Assembly (NCBI RefSeq): GCF_028293835.1
Contig: NZ_JAQGNX010000184.1
Span: forward strand, 1 to 64,000
Direction: 5' to 3'
From: Pseudomonas sp.
GTDB taxonomy: Bacteria > Pseudomonadota > Gammaproteobacteria > Pseudomonadales > Pseudomonadaceae
DNA: 64,000 bases
The notes beneath the pieces are model-generated. The model had not been told where the DNA came from, did not search any database, and saw nothing but the letters and a program-made list of their open reading frames with translations. Below, piece after piece: positions 1 through 10,539 of this stretch; within the stretch, counting starts at the first letter, position 1; every line of letters starts with the position of its first letter. The translations under genes and the position numbers were made by a program.

Positions 1-252
1 CGGACCTGGGCGGAGGACCTGAAGGGCACCGGCATCCGGGTCAACGTGCTGTCGCCCGGGGCGACTGCGACCGAACTCGCCAAGGAAGCGCTGGGCGAGG
101 AAGGCCAGAAGGCCTACGCCGCGATGACTCCGCTCCAACGCATGGCCGATCCGGCGGAAATCGGAGCGGTGGCCGCCTTTCTCGCGTCGTCGGACAGCAG
201 CTTCATGACCGCCAGCGAAGTCGCCGTCGACGGCGGCCTGGCGCAACTCTGA
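1..252 (+). CDS. SDR family oxidoreductase, C-terminal part (starts before window)
   Basis: Frame-1 reading from base 1: RTWAEDLKGTGIRVNVLSPGATATEL...EIGAVAAFLASSDSSFMTASEVAVDGG, typical SDR C-terminus. Confidence 0.88.
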   Translation, partial: RTWAEDLKGTGIRVNVLSPGATATELAKEALGEEGQKAYAAMTPLQRMADPAEIGAVAAFLASSDSSFMTASEVAVDGGLAQL

Positions 253-468
253 CGCGCTACGCCCACCCTTTTCTAACGGTTAGCAAGCGCATATCTTCCG
301 GAAACCCTCGACGCGTGATGCGGTGGAACTGTGCCAGGTTAACGAACAGCAGCGGCGTCAGGCACTAACGTTGGCGCTGACCAAGCAGCAGCCGATCTTA
401 GGTACGGGTGTACTGGTAGGAGGTGACAGCGTGCCAGTTTGAGTTGTCACCCTTCCCGGTTGATGCTG

Positions 469-921
469 TCAGGCGGCACCTTCGATTGAGCAGGCAAAGT
501 CTGACGCGGGGGCATCACCGGGCGTGCCGTCAAAGCGGGCGCGTGCGGCATGGATGTCGCCATAGCAACGGTCCGCCCAATCGATGAGGCCCGCCATCGG
601 GTCCAGCAGCGATTGGCCTAACGGGGCCAGACGATATTCGACGCTCGGCGGCTTGGTTGGAAAGACATGGCGGGTGATCAGTCCGTCGCGCTCCAGATCG
701 CGCAGGGTCTGAGTAAGCATGCGTTTGGAGATATCGCGGATAGCGCGGTGAAGCTCGCTGAAGCGCTGCGGTCGCATCGCGAGAGCCATGATCATGAGCA
801 TGCTCCATTTGTCGCCGATACGGTCGAGCACATCTCGAACCGGGCAGTGCACGGATTGGGACTCGCCCAATGGGTATTGGCTGAATCTTTCAATCGCACT
901 CAATGCGTTGCTCATGCGCAA
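469..921 (-). CDS. HxlR family transcriptional regulator
   Basis: HxlR w[25 protein letters not shown]...[32 protein letters not shown]. Confidence 0.92.
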   Translation of the reverse strand: MRMSNALSAIERFSQYPLGESQSVHCPVRDVLDRIGDKWSMLMIMALAMRPQRFSELHRAIRDISKRMLTQTLRDLERDGLITRHVFPTKPPSVEYRLAPLGQSLLDPMAGLIDWADRCYGDIHAARARFDGTPGDAPASDFACSIEGAA

Positions 922-1219
922 TTCCTCGAAAACTGTTGGTTACAAAAAACTGCCTCCTTACGGCATGCAGCAGCGGTCTCTATAGTAGACCTACCCCAGC
1001 TAATAAGCTCCAGCTCACGGAGTCTCCATGTCCCCATCTGTTCCCGCTCGCTTTCTCGTGTGCCGGCGTACAGGTGGATCACCCTTGGAGCGCCTTCGAC
1101 GTCTGGCGGTTGGGCGGGGCTATGGCTTGGAATCACTTGCTCCAACTAAAGCGTATCGGTAGCAATGCCTGCCTGTTAGTTGGCCTTACGTACAAATCCT
1201 AAAGATCAGGAGAGCGCTC

Positions 1220-2092
1220 ATGTTTTTAGTCATGGGAATTACCGGAAAAGTTGGCGGCGCAACGGCAAAACATCTGTTAGCGCAAGGCAAAGAAGTACGC
1301 GCGCTCGTCCGCAATCGTGGAAAGGCGGCGATATGGGCCGACCAAGGTGTGCAACTGGTAGACGGCGACTGGAATGATTCGGCAGCCATTGAGATGGCGC
1401 TTAGAGGCGTCGAAGGCGCGTTTGTCATGTTGCCAGCTGAATGGGCGCCGTCGCCTGATTACAAAGAAGCGAAGGCTGTGATTGCAAACTACGTCGGTGC
1501 GCTTGCCCAGGCAGCACCGCCGCGGGTGGTAGCACTCTCATCAATGGGTGCAAACAGAACCAGCGGGTTGGGGATGATCACGGCCCTGTCGCTTCTGGAG
1601 CAAGGATTTCGCGACCTGAAATTGCCGATAGCCTATGTGCGCGCCGGTGGATTTTTCGAAAACTTCCTCTACGGCCTACAGGTTGCCCAGGGCGGCACGC
1701 TCCCCGTCTACTACAACCCGACGGATCGGAAATCGACCATGGTCGCGACCAATGATATCGGCGCCGAGATCGCAGCGCTTCTGACCGGGCCGACCTGGTT
1801 GGAGCATCGGGTCATCGAGCTCGGTTCGATGGTCAGCGCGGAGGAAGTCGCGACACAACTGGGTGAGGTCTTGAAGATCGACGTCAAAGCTTTTGCTATC
1901 CCACGGGCCGGGTGGTCGGCGGCGTTCGAGCAGTTCGGCATCCCTAAGGGCCGGACGGGACCGGCCGAAGCGATGTTTGACGCCGTCAACTCAGGCTGGA
2001 TGGACCTCGGGGTCGAGGGCACGGAGCACGTCCCGGGCGCGACGTCCGCCCGCGATGTTTTCGCGGCGGTTCGGAAGGCCGCTACAACGTAG
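1220..2092 (+). CDS. NmrA/NAD(P)H-binding family protein
   Basis: MFLVMGITGKVGGATAKHLLAQGKEVRALVRN Rossmann motif; divergent from HxlR gene. Confidence 0.9.
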   Translation: MFLVMGITGKVGGATAKHLLAQGKEVRALVRNRGKAAIWADQGVQLVDGDWNDSAAIEMALRGVEGAFVMLPAEWAPSPDYKEAKAVIANYVGALAQAAPPRVVALSSMGANRTSGLGMITALSLLEQGFRDLKLPIAYVRAGGFFENFLYGLQVAQGGTLPVYYNPTDRKSTMVATNDIGAEIAALLTGPTWLEHRVIELGSMVSAEEVATQLGEVLKIDVKAFAIPRAGWSAAFEQFGIPKGRTGPAEAMFDAVNSGWMDLGVEGTEHVPGATSARDVFAAVRKAATT

Positions 2093-2145
2093 GTCTTCAA
2101 CTGCTGCATTCGTCGGCAACACACTCATCATCTAAGGTTGGACAA

Positions 2146-2511
2146 ATGTCTAAAATCTCTTGGGGCCACGTCTTACCCTTAGCGCTTGCCGCTTTCTTTG
2201 TCGTGGGTTCACTCAGCAACATCTTCGCCCCAGTATCTATATACGAGGAATACCTGAAATGGGGCTACCCGCGCTGGTTCCATTTCGTGACCGGATCGCT
2301 GGAACTCACTGCTGCCATTCTGCTTTTCCGGGCGCCGAGTCGCCTGTTAGGCTCGGCGCTCGGCGGCACTGTCATGGTTGCCGCCCTCGCGACCGTTATT
2401 ATCCACGGCGAATATGGGCACGCTGTGGCGCCACTCATCTTCGCGACACTGTCATGTGTGGTCGGCTGGATAAGCTGGACCAAGCGGATTGCATTGCAAC
2501 CTACAGGTTGA
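2146..2511 (+). CDS. DoxX family membrane protein
   Basis: 121 aa with four hydrophobic segments; DoxX-like pattern; follows NmrA gene. Confidence 0.75.
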   Translation: MSKISWGHVLPLALAAFFVVGSLSNIFAPVSIYEEYLKWGYPRWFHFVTGSLELTAAILLFRAPSRLLGSALGGTVMVAALATVIIHGEYGHAVAPLIFATLSCVVGWISWTKRIALQPTG

Positions 2512-2583
2512 CCAGACACCACACCCAGCGCTTGCGCTGAACCCAAGCAGGTTTGCCCGCCAGTATTAAGGTCTGATCCATTC

Positions 2584-2612
2584 AACAACGCGGCCCAAGT
2601 GGCCGCGTTGTT
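2584..2612 (+). terminator. Strong hairpin, possible terminator after doxX-like gene
   Basis: AACAACGCGGCC-caagt-GGCCGCGTTGTT perfect 12-bp stem. Confidence 0.55.
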
Positions 2613-2845
2613 GTTAGTGGCGGCACGGCCGGCATGCCACGAACAGCGCCGATGCAAAACCATGCACCACCCCGAGGTGCGCTTCGTTGGTGCTTCTTTA
2701 AGTAGCAACCGCGAGTCACCCTCTGCCCACTGTTTAGAAAATAAACGCGTGCATTCAAACGTTTAACGTTAACGCCTAACCATGGCACAGCGTTTGCTTG
2801 ACTGAATTTATGGATTATTGGATACAAAAATTCAAAGGTAACGAG

Positions 2846-3520
2846 ATGCGACCTGTAACTGGATATGCCGAACGTCAGCCAGTCACGGCCGAAGAGGAGG
2901 CTTACGCGTTCTTGTTGGATGCCATCTGCAAAGGCACGTATCGGATGGGCGACCGGCTAATCGCCGAGGACATTGCCGGCGAAATCGGCATGAGCCGCAT
3001 GCCGGTGCGTGAGGCTTTTCGGCGTTTGGCAGCAGACGGGCTGGTAGTGCTGCGCCCTAATCGCGGCGCGGTAGTCAGCGAGTTGGATGTCGAGGGAATG
3101 CAGGAGGTGTTCGAGATGCGGAGCGCGCTAGAGGGACTCGCCGTCCGCGTCGCGGTGTCAAAGATCACCGACCGTAACCTGGCTCATCTGGAGCGACTGC
3201 TCGAAGACATGGACGATTATCGCGATGAAAGCGAAGAGTGGGTCAGTCGCCATCGCGGTTTCCATGAATACCTGTGCAGCCTCAGCGGACGACCAAGGCT
3301 GATGCGCCAGATTTCCAGCTTGTACATGGTGATCGAGCCGCACATGCGTGTGTGGCTGGAGCACGTGGAAAAGCCCTTGAGCGCACGAGAAGAGCACGCT
3401 GTGATTCTCGACGCTCTGCGTTCCCGGGATGCCCAACTGGCCGAGCGAGTGCTACGCGAACACATTGAAGGCACGGTCCCGAGCCTGATCGCCTTTGTGC
3501 AAACCCACCCAGGGCGCTAA
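2846..3520 (+). CDS. GntR (FadR/FCD) family transcriptional regulator
   Basis: wHTH DRLIAEDIAGEIGMSRMPVREAFRRLAADGLVVLRPNRGAVV plus FCD domain; internal ATG at 2846 preferred over 2798. Confidence 0.9.
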   Translation: MRPVTGYAERQPVTAEEEAYAFLLDAICKGTYRMGDRLIAEDIAGEIGMSRMPVREAFRRLAADGLVVLRPNRGAVVSELDVEGMQEVFEMRSALEGLAVRVAVSKITDRNLAHLERLLEDMDDYRDESEEWVSRHRGFHEYLCSLSGRPRLMRQISSLYMVIEPHMRVWLEHVEKPLSAREEHAVILDALRSRDAQLAERVLREHIEGTVPSLIAFVQTHPGR

Positions 3521-3617
3521 GCGCCATAAATGAGCGGCCTCAGAGTCCGCCGTCGACACGTCGTGACGTTCAGTACTGCCGCGGTTAACCCTCAATCACT
3601 GCAATCGGAGTTTCGTC

Positions 3618-4424
3618 ATGCATAAACCAAACGCCTTGGCTGCCCTTGTTTTCCTGGCTCTTTGTATATCGATGGCCACGGCTGCGCCTACGGTGCCGGA
3701 TCGTTTGCAGAAGGTCGACAAGGTCACCTACTGCTCTGGGATGGACTCACCGCCGCTGGTGTCATTCGATGCGAGCCAAAAGCCTGTCGGACTGACCATT
3801 GATCTTGGCGTAGAGATCGCAAAGCGTCTGGGCGGCAAAAAAGTTGAATGGCGCGTGATTCCGTTCTCGGGCTTGGTGCCAGCGTTGTTGGCGCAGCAGT
3901 GCGACATGATCGTCGACCAGCTTTTCGACAAACCCGAGCGACGCGAAGTAATCAACATCGTTAATTACATGTACTCAAGCCAGTCAGTCGTCGTGCCCAA
4001 AGGTAACCCGAAAGGCATCAAGTCTCTCGACAGTCTGTCCGGGCACAAAGTCGCGGTGCTCAACGGTTCGACCATCAAGACGCTGCTCGACGCTCAGAAC
4101 GAAACCCTCGTCAAGGCTGGCAAGCAACCGCTCAAGCTGGTGGTCTATAACACGGATACCGACGCCTTCCAGGCATTGCGCATCAACCAGGTCGACGCCT
4201 ACGGGACCACCGTCGAGACCGCGGGTTTTTACGCCAACATGGCGCCGGATCTGTTTCAGGAAGGAGTACCCGCCTTCAGCCGCATCTTGACCGGGCTGGG
4301 CATCCGTAAGGACGACCCGCAACTGACCACCGCCGTACAACAAGTGATCAGCGACATGCGTAGCGACGGCAGCTACACCCAACTGCTCGCCAAATGGCAC
4401 GTGGAAAGCGACAAGCTCGATTAA
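3618..4424 (+). CDS. Polar amino-acid ABC transporter substrate-binding protein
   Basis: Signal peptide plus SBP_bac_3 pattern (PVGLTIDLGVEIAKRLGGKKVEWRVIPFSGLVPALLAQQCDMI). Confidence 0.93.
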   Translation: MHKPNALAALVFLALCISMATAAPTVPDRLQKVDKVTYCSGMDSPPLVSFDASQKPVGLTIDLGVEIAKRLGGKKVEWRVIPFSGLVPALLAQQCDMIVDQLFDKPERREVINIVNYMYSSQSVVVPKGNPKGIKSLDSLSGHKVAVLNGSTIKTLLDAQNETLVKAGKQPLKLVVYNTDTDAFQALRINQVDAYGTTVETAGFYANMAPDLFQEGVPAFSRILTGLGIRKDDPQLTTAVQQVISDMRSDGSYTQLLAKWHVESDKLD

Positions 4425-4447
4425 GCCAAGCCTACCGGGGTGAGTCG

Positions 4448-5215
4448 ATGAACTTTAATTGGGATGTATTCTGGCAGTACCTGTTGCAGCCCAGCGGGGT
4501 CTATCTGACCGGGCTGTGGCTAACCTGCCTGATCAGCGTACTGGCAATGCTAATGGGCTGCGCGCTGGGGCTGATGGCGGCGCTCATGCGTCTGTCAAAG
4601 AACCCGCTGCTGAATTGGCCTGTGCGTTTCTACGTTTGGTTGATGCGCGGCACGCCGCTGCTGGTGCAGATTGTCTTTCTCTACACCGCGTTGGCGGCGG
4701 GCGGCATATTCCGTTTCGAGGACATCGACCTGGGCTGGTTTGTCGTACCGGGCAACATCCAGGCCGCAATCATCGCCTTGGGATTGAACGAAGGTGCTTA
4801 CATGGCCGAAATCATTCGTGCCGGGATCGGTGCCGTGGACAAAGGCCAGTATGAGGCCGGACGCTCACTGGGCATGACCTTCGGCAAGCTAATGCGGCGT
4901 ATCGTCCTCCCGCAGGCGTTTCGGGTAATCGTTCCGCCACTTGGCAATGAGTTCAACGTCATGCTCAAGAACACTACCCTGGTAAGTGTCATCGGTGTGC
5001 AGGAACTGCTGCTCAGCACGCAAATGGTGACGTCGGCTACCTTCCGCGTCTTCGAGTTGTACCTGGTAGTGGCTATATATTTCCTGATGCTCACCACGCT
5101 GTGGGGCTTTTTTCAACGCTGGCTCGAGCATCGATTTGGACAGTCGGATCGTCAGCCGCCGGCGGCCGGGCGGATGTTCGGACGCAGCGCAATGAAACTG
5201 CTGAGGGGACGCTGA
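4448..5215 (+). CDS. Polar amino-acid ABC transporter permease
   Basis: HisM/GlnP-type permease with EAA-like loop ([43 protein letters not shown]); ATG at 4448 preferred. Confidence 0.93.
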   Translation: MNFNWDVFWQYLLQPSGVYLTGLWLTCLISVLAMLMGCALGLMAALMRLSKNPLLNWPVRFYVWLMRGTPLLVQIVFLYTALAAGGIFRFEDIDLGWFVVPGNIQAAIIALGLNEGAYMAEIIRAGIGAVDKGQYEAGRSLGMTFGKLMRRIVLPQAFRVIVPPLGNEFNVMLKNTTLVSVIGVQELLLSTQMVTSATFRVFELYLVVAIYFLMLTTLWGFFQRWLEHRFGQSDRQPPAAGRMFGRSAMKLLRGR

Positions 5216-5216
5216 T

Positions 5217-5996
5217 ATGGCGCAGAGACGTGAGGAGCTGGTCATCGAAGCGCTGGATATTCACAAGTCCTTTGGCGATCTAGAGATTCTTAAAGGAATT
5301 TCGCTGCAAGTGCGGCGTGGTGAAGTTGTGGTGCTGATCGGCGCTTCGGGGTCGGGCAAGACCACGTTTATTCGCTGCATCAATTTGCTGGAGGAGATTC
5401 AGTCTGGCCGCATCCGCGTCAACGGTAACCCCATGGGCTACCGCGAGCTTGCCGACGGGAGTCTGGTGCGAGATTCGGAGCGTAACATCGCTCGTCAACG
5501 ACGGGATATCGGGATGGTGTTCCAGCGTTTCAATCTGTTTCCGCACATGACCGCGCTTGAAAATATCATCGAGGCGCCGATTCATGTGCTCGGTGTGTCG
5601 CGTGACGCAGCGCTGGCTCAAGCCCATGGACTTCTGTCGCGGGTGGGTCTCGCGGATAAGGCAGCGCATTACCCCTCCATGCTGTCTGGCGGCCAACAGC
5701 AACGTGTAGCAATTGCCCGTGCGCTGGCAATGAAACCGCAAGCGATGTTGTTTGATGAACCCACCAGCGCATTAGATCCGGAAACAGTAGGCGAAGTATT
5801 GCAAGTGATGAAGGAGTTGGCTGAGGAGGGCATGACCATGGTGATCGTGACCCACGAAATGGGATTTGCCCGAGAAGTGGCCGACCGCGTGGTGGTGCTC
5901 GATCAAGGGGAACTGATTGAGCAGGGGCCGCCGGAGCAAATATTCACACGGCCCAGTCACCCTCGGACTCAGGCTTTTCTCAGCCGCGTGCTGTAA
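5217..5996 (+). CDS. Amino-acid ABC transporter ATP-binding protein
   Basis: Walker [10 protein letters not shown], signature [15 protein letters not shown], Walker [12 protein letters not shown]. Confidence 0.97.
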   Translation: MAQRREELVIEALDIHKSFGDLEILKGISLQVRRGEVVVLIGASGSGKTTFIRCINLLEEIQSGRIRVNGNPMGYRELADGSLVRDSERNIARQRRDIGMVFQRFNLFPHMTALENIIEAPIHVLGVSRDAALAQAHGLLSRVGLADKAAHYPSMLSGGQQQRVAIARALAMKPQAMLFDEPTSALDPETVGEVLQVMKELAEEGMTMVIVTHEMGFAREVADRVVVLDQGELIEQGPPEQIFTRPSHPRTQAFLSRVL

Positions 5997-6147
5997 CGAG
6001 TGTTACCTGGGGAATCGTTCCTGGACGACGAGGTGACAGCTACACCGTCATCTCCTTCGATTGACCGGACAGCCTATAGCGGCCGGCTTCCCGACCTTGA
6101 ACCGGGTAAAGCTGGCCACCGAATTTCGTTTATAAAGAGCATTTGCG

Positions 6148-7758
6148 ATGTTGAAATATTCTGCCCACGAGTACCCCTATCCGTCGCAGCGCCAATGCGT
6201 GTTCGGACGCCGCGGCATGGTGGCCGCCTCGCAACCGCTTGCGGCCCAGGCCGGGATGGAGGTGATGCAAAAGGGCGGCAATGCCATCGATGCCGCCATC
6301 GCCACAGCCGCCGCATTGACCGTGGTCGAGCCCACGGGCTGCGGCATTGGCGGTGATGCGTTTGCGCTTGTCTGGTGCAAGGGACAACTACACGGTTTGA
6401 ATGGCAACGGCCACGCTCCAGCGGCGCTTAGCATCGACGCGGTCAAGGCGGCGGGACATGAGCAGATGCCTCTCTATGGATGGACGCCAGTAACGGTTCC
6501 AGGCTGTCCTTCGGCTTGGGCCGAGCTGTCAAAGCGCTTTGGCAAGTTGCCGTTCGCCGAGCTGCTGAAGCCGGCGATAAGTTTAGCGCGAGACGGTTTT
6601 CCGCTGTCTCCCGTGGTCGCTCATCAATGGCAAATCGCGTTCAACGAATTCAGCGCGCACCGCACCGCCGCGCTGGAGAGCTGGTTCGAGACGTTCCTCA
6701 TCGAGGGCCAAGTGCCGAAGGCGGGTGAGTTGTTCCGTAATCCAGCTCAGGCGAAAACCCTGGAAGAATTGGCAGCGACTGAATGCGAAACCCTTTATCG
6801 AGGCGCCTTGGCGCAAAGGCTTGACGCTCATGCGCGTGCTACGGGGGGTTATCTACGAGCGGAGGACTTGGCAAACTTTCGCGCGCAATGGGTTGATCCC
6901 ATCAGCATTAACTACCGTGGCTACGACGTCTGGGAAATCCCGCCGAGCGGCCAAGGGTTGGTAGCGTTGATGACCCTGAAGATTCTTGAGGGCTTTAATT
7001 TCGATCATCGCGACAGTCAGTTGACCTGGCACCGTCAATTGGAAGCCATGAAGTTGGCTTACAGTGATGGCTTGCACCACATCACTGACCCACTGCACAT
7101 GAAAGTGGCGGTGGCCGATCTATTGACCGACCGTTACAGCGCCAAACGTCGGGCAATGATAGGTAAGCGGGCCCTTGACCCACGGCCGGGCGACCCCCAC
7201 GCCAGCGGCACGGTCTATCTGGCGACCGCAGATGCGCAAGGCAATATGGTGTCGTTCATCCAGAGCAACTACCATGGCTTCGGATCCGGGGTGGTGCTGC
7301 CCGACAGCGGTCTGGCATTGCAAAACCGTGGTCAGGAATTCAGCCTCGATCCAGCGCACGCCAACTGCCTGATGCCCGGCAAGAAGACTTTTCACACCAT
7401 CATTCCTGGTTTCCTTAGCAAGGACGGCATTCCAGTCGGTCCATTTGGCGTCATGGGGGGTTACATGCAACCCCAAGGGCACGTACAGATGGTCATGAAC
7501 CTCGTTGATTTCGGCCTTAATCCACAGGCCGCTCTGGATGCGCCGCGCTGGCAGTGGCTTGGGGGCCTGAAGGTCGGGATTGAGCAGGGCGCGTCAAGAG
7601 ACCTGGCCGCAGCACTCGCCAGGCGCGGGCATGACATCAGCATCGCCTATGACTACACGGACTACGGTCGAGGGCAGATTATCGTACGCGATCCAGTTAC
7701 GGGCGTGCTATGCGGCGGGACCGAGCCGAGGGCAGACTCGCACATCGCGGCGTGGTGA
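6148..7758 (+). CDS. Gamma-glutamyltransferase family protein (no signal peptide)
   Basis: GGNAIDAAIATAAALTVVEPTGCGIGGDAF; SGTVYLATADAQGNMVSFIQS around the putative processing Thr; no N-terminal leader. Confidence 0.9.
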   Translation: MLKYSAHEYPYPSQRQCVFGRRGMVAASQPLAAQAGMEVMQKGGNAIDAAIATAAALTVVEPTGCGIGGDAFALVWCKGQLHGLNGNGHAPAALSIDAVKAAGHEQMPLYGWTPVTVPGCPSAWAELSKRFGKLPFAELLKPAISLARDGFPLSPVVAHQWQIAFNEFSAHRTAALESWFETFLIEGQVPKAGELFRNPAQAKTLEELAATECETLYRGALAQRLDAHARATGGYLRAEDLANFRAQWVDPISINYRGYDVWEIPPSGQGLVALMTLKILEGFNFDHRDSQLTWHRQLEAMKLAYSDGLHHITDPLHMKVAVADLLTDRYSAKRRAMIGKRALDPRPGDPHASGTVYLATADAQGNMVSFIQSNYHGFGSGVVLPDSGLALQNRGQEFSLDPAHANCLMPGKKTFHTIIPGFLSKDGIPVGPFGVMGGYMQPQGHVQMVMNLVDFGLNPQAALDAPRWQWLGGLKVGIEQGASRDLAAALARRGHDISIAYDYTDYGRGQIIVRDPVTGVLCGGTEPRADSHIAAW

Positions 7759-7927
7759 TCGCATTTGATCAGGGGCTGGTTTATGCATGGAGGATTGGAG
7801 AAGTCGCGGTTGATCAAGTCGGCATGCGAAGCGAAGAGCTCCGCACGCCGTATTCAACCATGGTCAGCACTAAGCCGTCTTTTTAGCCGAGCTGTTGCAA
7901 ACCGGCGTCAAGGTTCGAAATTGAGTG

Positions 7928-9292
7928 TCAGCGTCGATATGAGCCTCGTCCGCAATGAGGCAGCCACACCGATACGCACAATCCGCTTTGCGCCTTTTCA
8001 TCGTTGAACCCCAGGCGAACGTCTGCGCCTGTACGGTCCGCTATCGCCTTAACGATGGACAGACCCAGCCCGGAGCCAATCTGGTGGCTGCCAAGGCTTC
8101 TATAGAAGGGATCAAACACCCGCTCCTGTTCCTCGGGCGGGATACCCGGGCCGGAATCCCTGATTTGCAGGCGAACCGCGTCCTGCTCGATGTCGACGTA
8201 AAGGTCGATTTTTCCCCCTGGCGGCGTATAACGAATCGCATTGTCGACGAGATTTTTCACCAGCATGATCAGGTCGATTTCGTGCATAAGCACGTATGCA
8301 TCGTCTGCACCCTCGACGCCAATATCGATCTGCTTAGCCTCGGCCAGCTCCAGCAGATCTTCGAGGACACGGGCGTACACCGCGCGTACCGACACCGGGA
8401 CCGCTGACGCCGGCGATACCGACTGGGCCTTGGCCAGCGTCAGTAATTGATCGATCAGGTATCGTCCGCGTTCGATCCCCCGCTGCAACGGCAACAGCCG
8501 TTCACGGGCCTCGACAGGCATGTCAACGCTGGCCAAACGCTCGGCTTGCAAGGACAGGGCAGTCAGCGGAGACCTCAGTTCGTGAGCGGCGTCGGCTACG
8601 AACCGGCCCTGGGCCTCCATGGACTGGCGCACCCGTTTGAATAAGCGATTGATGGCGACGACAAATGGCCGAATCTCCGCCGGTAGATGGCTTTCATCGA
8701 TTGCGTGCAATGCTTGTTCAGGGCGCTGGTCGATTTCAGAAGACAACGTGGCGATGGGTTGGAACAATTTGCGCACCAGATCGGCAACTACCAGCAACAG
8801 CACAGGAAATAAAATCAAAAACGGCAGCAGGCTTCGCAACGCGCTTTCGCGGGCGTCCTTGTCGCGGCCGCCGATTTCCTGGGCCACGGCGATACGGTCG
8901 CCGTGCTCAGTCGTCTTGACCAACACCCGATAGGGTTCGCCGCCTACGTCGAGGGTTGAAATGCCGTCGGAGAGCGTCGTCGGCAGGGGCAGGGGCAACC
9001 AGGCGTCGCCTTGCTCAACGGCCTTGCTGCCGTCGGCCAAATACTGAACGGATACTCTTGATTCGTCGTCGTCTTCGACCCCGCTGCCGGGGTATCGCAA
9101 CGTCATCTGCTGTCGATCAACCAGCACCGCCACCTGACGCAGGGTGGCGTCCTGCATCTCGTGGGCTTCATCCAATGCTGATACGAACGCGAAAATGCCA
9201 GCCAGAATCGCGACGATCAAAATGGCTAATGACAGGGCGATGGACAATCTGAGTTGGATGGACTCGCTCAAGCGTTTTTTGAAACCATCCAT
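7928..9292 (-). CDS. Sensor histidine kinase (QseC/PmrB-like)
   Basis: H-box FVADAAHELRSPLTALSLQAE; N-box NLVDNAIRYTPPGG; G-box DSGPGIPPEEQERVFDPFYR. Confidence 0.94.
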   Translation of the reverse strand: MDGFKKRLSESIQLRLSIALSLAILIVAILAGIFAFVSALDEAHEMQDATLRQVAVLVDRQQMTLRYPGSGVEDDDESRVSVQYLADGSKAVEQGDAWLPLPLPTTLSDGISTLDVGGEPYRVLVKTTEHGDRIAVAQEIGGRDKDARESALRSLLPFLILFPVLLLVVADLVRKLFQPIATLSSEIDQRPEQALHAIDESHLPAEIRPFVVAINRLFKRVRQSMEAQGRFVADAAHELRSPLTALSLQAERLASVDMPVEARERLLPLQRGIERGRYLIDQLLTLAKAQSVSPASAVPVSVRAVYARVLEDLLELAEAKQIDIGVEGADDAYVLMHEIDLIMLVKNLVDNAIRYTPPGGKIDLYVDIEQDAVRLQIRDSGPGIPPEEQERVFDPFYRSLGSHQIGSGLGLSIVKAIADRTGADVRLGFNDEKAQSGLCVSVWLPHCGRGSYRR

Positions 9293-9960
9293 CCCACACC
9301 TCGCACGTTCTTGATGACATGGGTTCCCAATTTGCGACGCAACGCATGGATCAGAAATTCGACGGCGTTGCTTTCCACTTCATTGCCCCACCCGTAGATG
9401 CGGTCTTCAAGATCGGCGCGGGACAGAATCGCCCCCGGCCTGATGAGCAGCGCCTGAAGCAGGGCGAATTCCCGGTTGGATAGCTGGACGCCAGGGGTCT
9501 GCTCAGTGCTCGCTTCCTTTGACATCGGGTCCAGCGATACCACGCCGTTACCCAGCACCGGTTGCGCGCTGCCGCCTTTACGACGTAGAACGGCGCGCAT
9601 GCGGGCGAGCAGTTCTGCCATATCGAAAGGCTTGAGCAGGTAGTCGTCAGCGCCGCCGTCCAAGCCGCGCAGGCGGTCGTCGAGACTGTCACGAGCTGTG
9701 ATGATGAGCAACGGGACAGGGTTGTTCTTGCCACGAATGCTGGTGAGCACCGCTTGTCCATCCTTGCCGGGCAGCCCCAGATCAAGGAGCACCAGATCGT
9801 AGTGCTGGGTGTCAAGGGTGGCGAGGGCAATAAGGCCATCCTTGACCCAGTCAGCAGCGTAGCTGGCATCTTTCAACGCACCCTGAATGGCCTCTCCAAT
9901 CATCAGATCGTCTTCGACGAGCAGTATCCGCACCTGTCTTTCTCCGTCTAAAGCAGCCAA
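9268..9960 (-). CDS. OmpR-family response regulator (QseB/PmrA-like)
   Basis: REC domain RILLVEDDLMIGEAIQ...DLVLLDLGLPGKDG plus C-terminal winged helix; true start may be the GTG at 9933. Confidence 0.94.
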   Translation of the reverse strand: MAALDGERQVRILLVEDDLMIGEAIQGALKDASYAADWVKDGLIALATLDTQHYDLVLLDLGLPGKDGQAVLTSIRGKNNPVPLLIITARDSLDDRLRGLDGGADDYLLKPFDMAELLARMRAVLRRKGGSAQPVLGNGVVSLDPMSKEASTEQTPGVQLSNREFALLQALLIRPGAILSRADLEDRIYGWGNEVESNAVEFLIHALRRKLGTHVIKNVRGVGWMVSKNA

Positions 9961-10068
9961 TGAGGAAGCGCGATGTCATTGTCGATTTGCATCGCAATGA
10001 ACATCGCGCCGAGACAGATCATGTGCCGAGAACCGTTTTACTGTCGACCAAACATACCACCCACCTGG

Positions 10069-10512
10069 TCATTTTTTCCCTTGCAGAGAATCGAACACTT
10101 TAAGGAGGTCATCCATGGCGGCTTTGCAGTCGGCCTGGTTTGGGCTGCTAGCACGCAAAGCAGAAAGCGCGCGGTCAATGGCTTTGTCCAAGACATGCCA
10201 GTCGCTGGCGGCGCGGGGTTTAATTCCGGCTTCGGCTGAATCCCAGCTGGATTCCAGGTCTTTGATCCGGGTTTTGGCGCTCGGCAGATCGTTCTTGTCG
10301 ACACGTCCGGCCACGTCCACAGCGATGCTGCGGAACTCAGACAGATCGCCGAGTTTGGAGGTGGACTCTTGAGTAGCGTCAGCTTGCGAAATCACGGCTC
10401 CAGCGGCAGGTTTCGGTTTGTCAGCAGGTTTGGAACAGCCGGCGGCTATGCTCAACAGGAAGATCGAAGACACGATGGCAACATGGCGGACAGCGTTTTG
10501 AAAGTAGCGCAT
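10069..10512 (-). CDS. Hypothetical lipoprotein
   Basis: Signal peptide with lipobox IAAGC; soluble helical remainder. Confidence 0.7.
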   Translation of the reverse strand: MRYFQNAVRHVAIVSSIFLLSIAAGCSKPADKPKPAAGAVISQADATQESTSKLGDLSEFRSIAVDVAGRVDKNDLPSAKTRIKDLESSWDSAEAGIKPRAASDWHVLDKAIDRALSALRASSPNQADCKAAMDDLLKVFDSLQGKK

Positions 10513-10539
10513 GAGTATTCCTCGATGGCGGTTGAAAAA

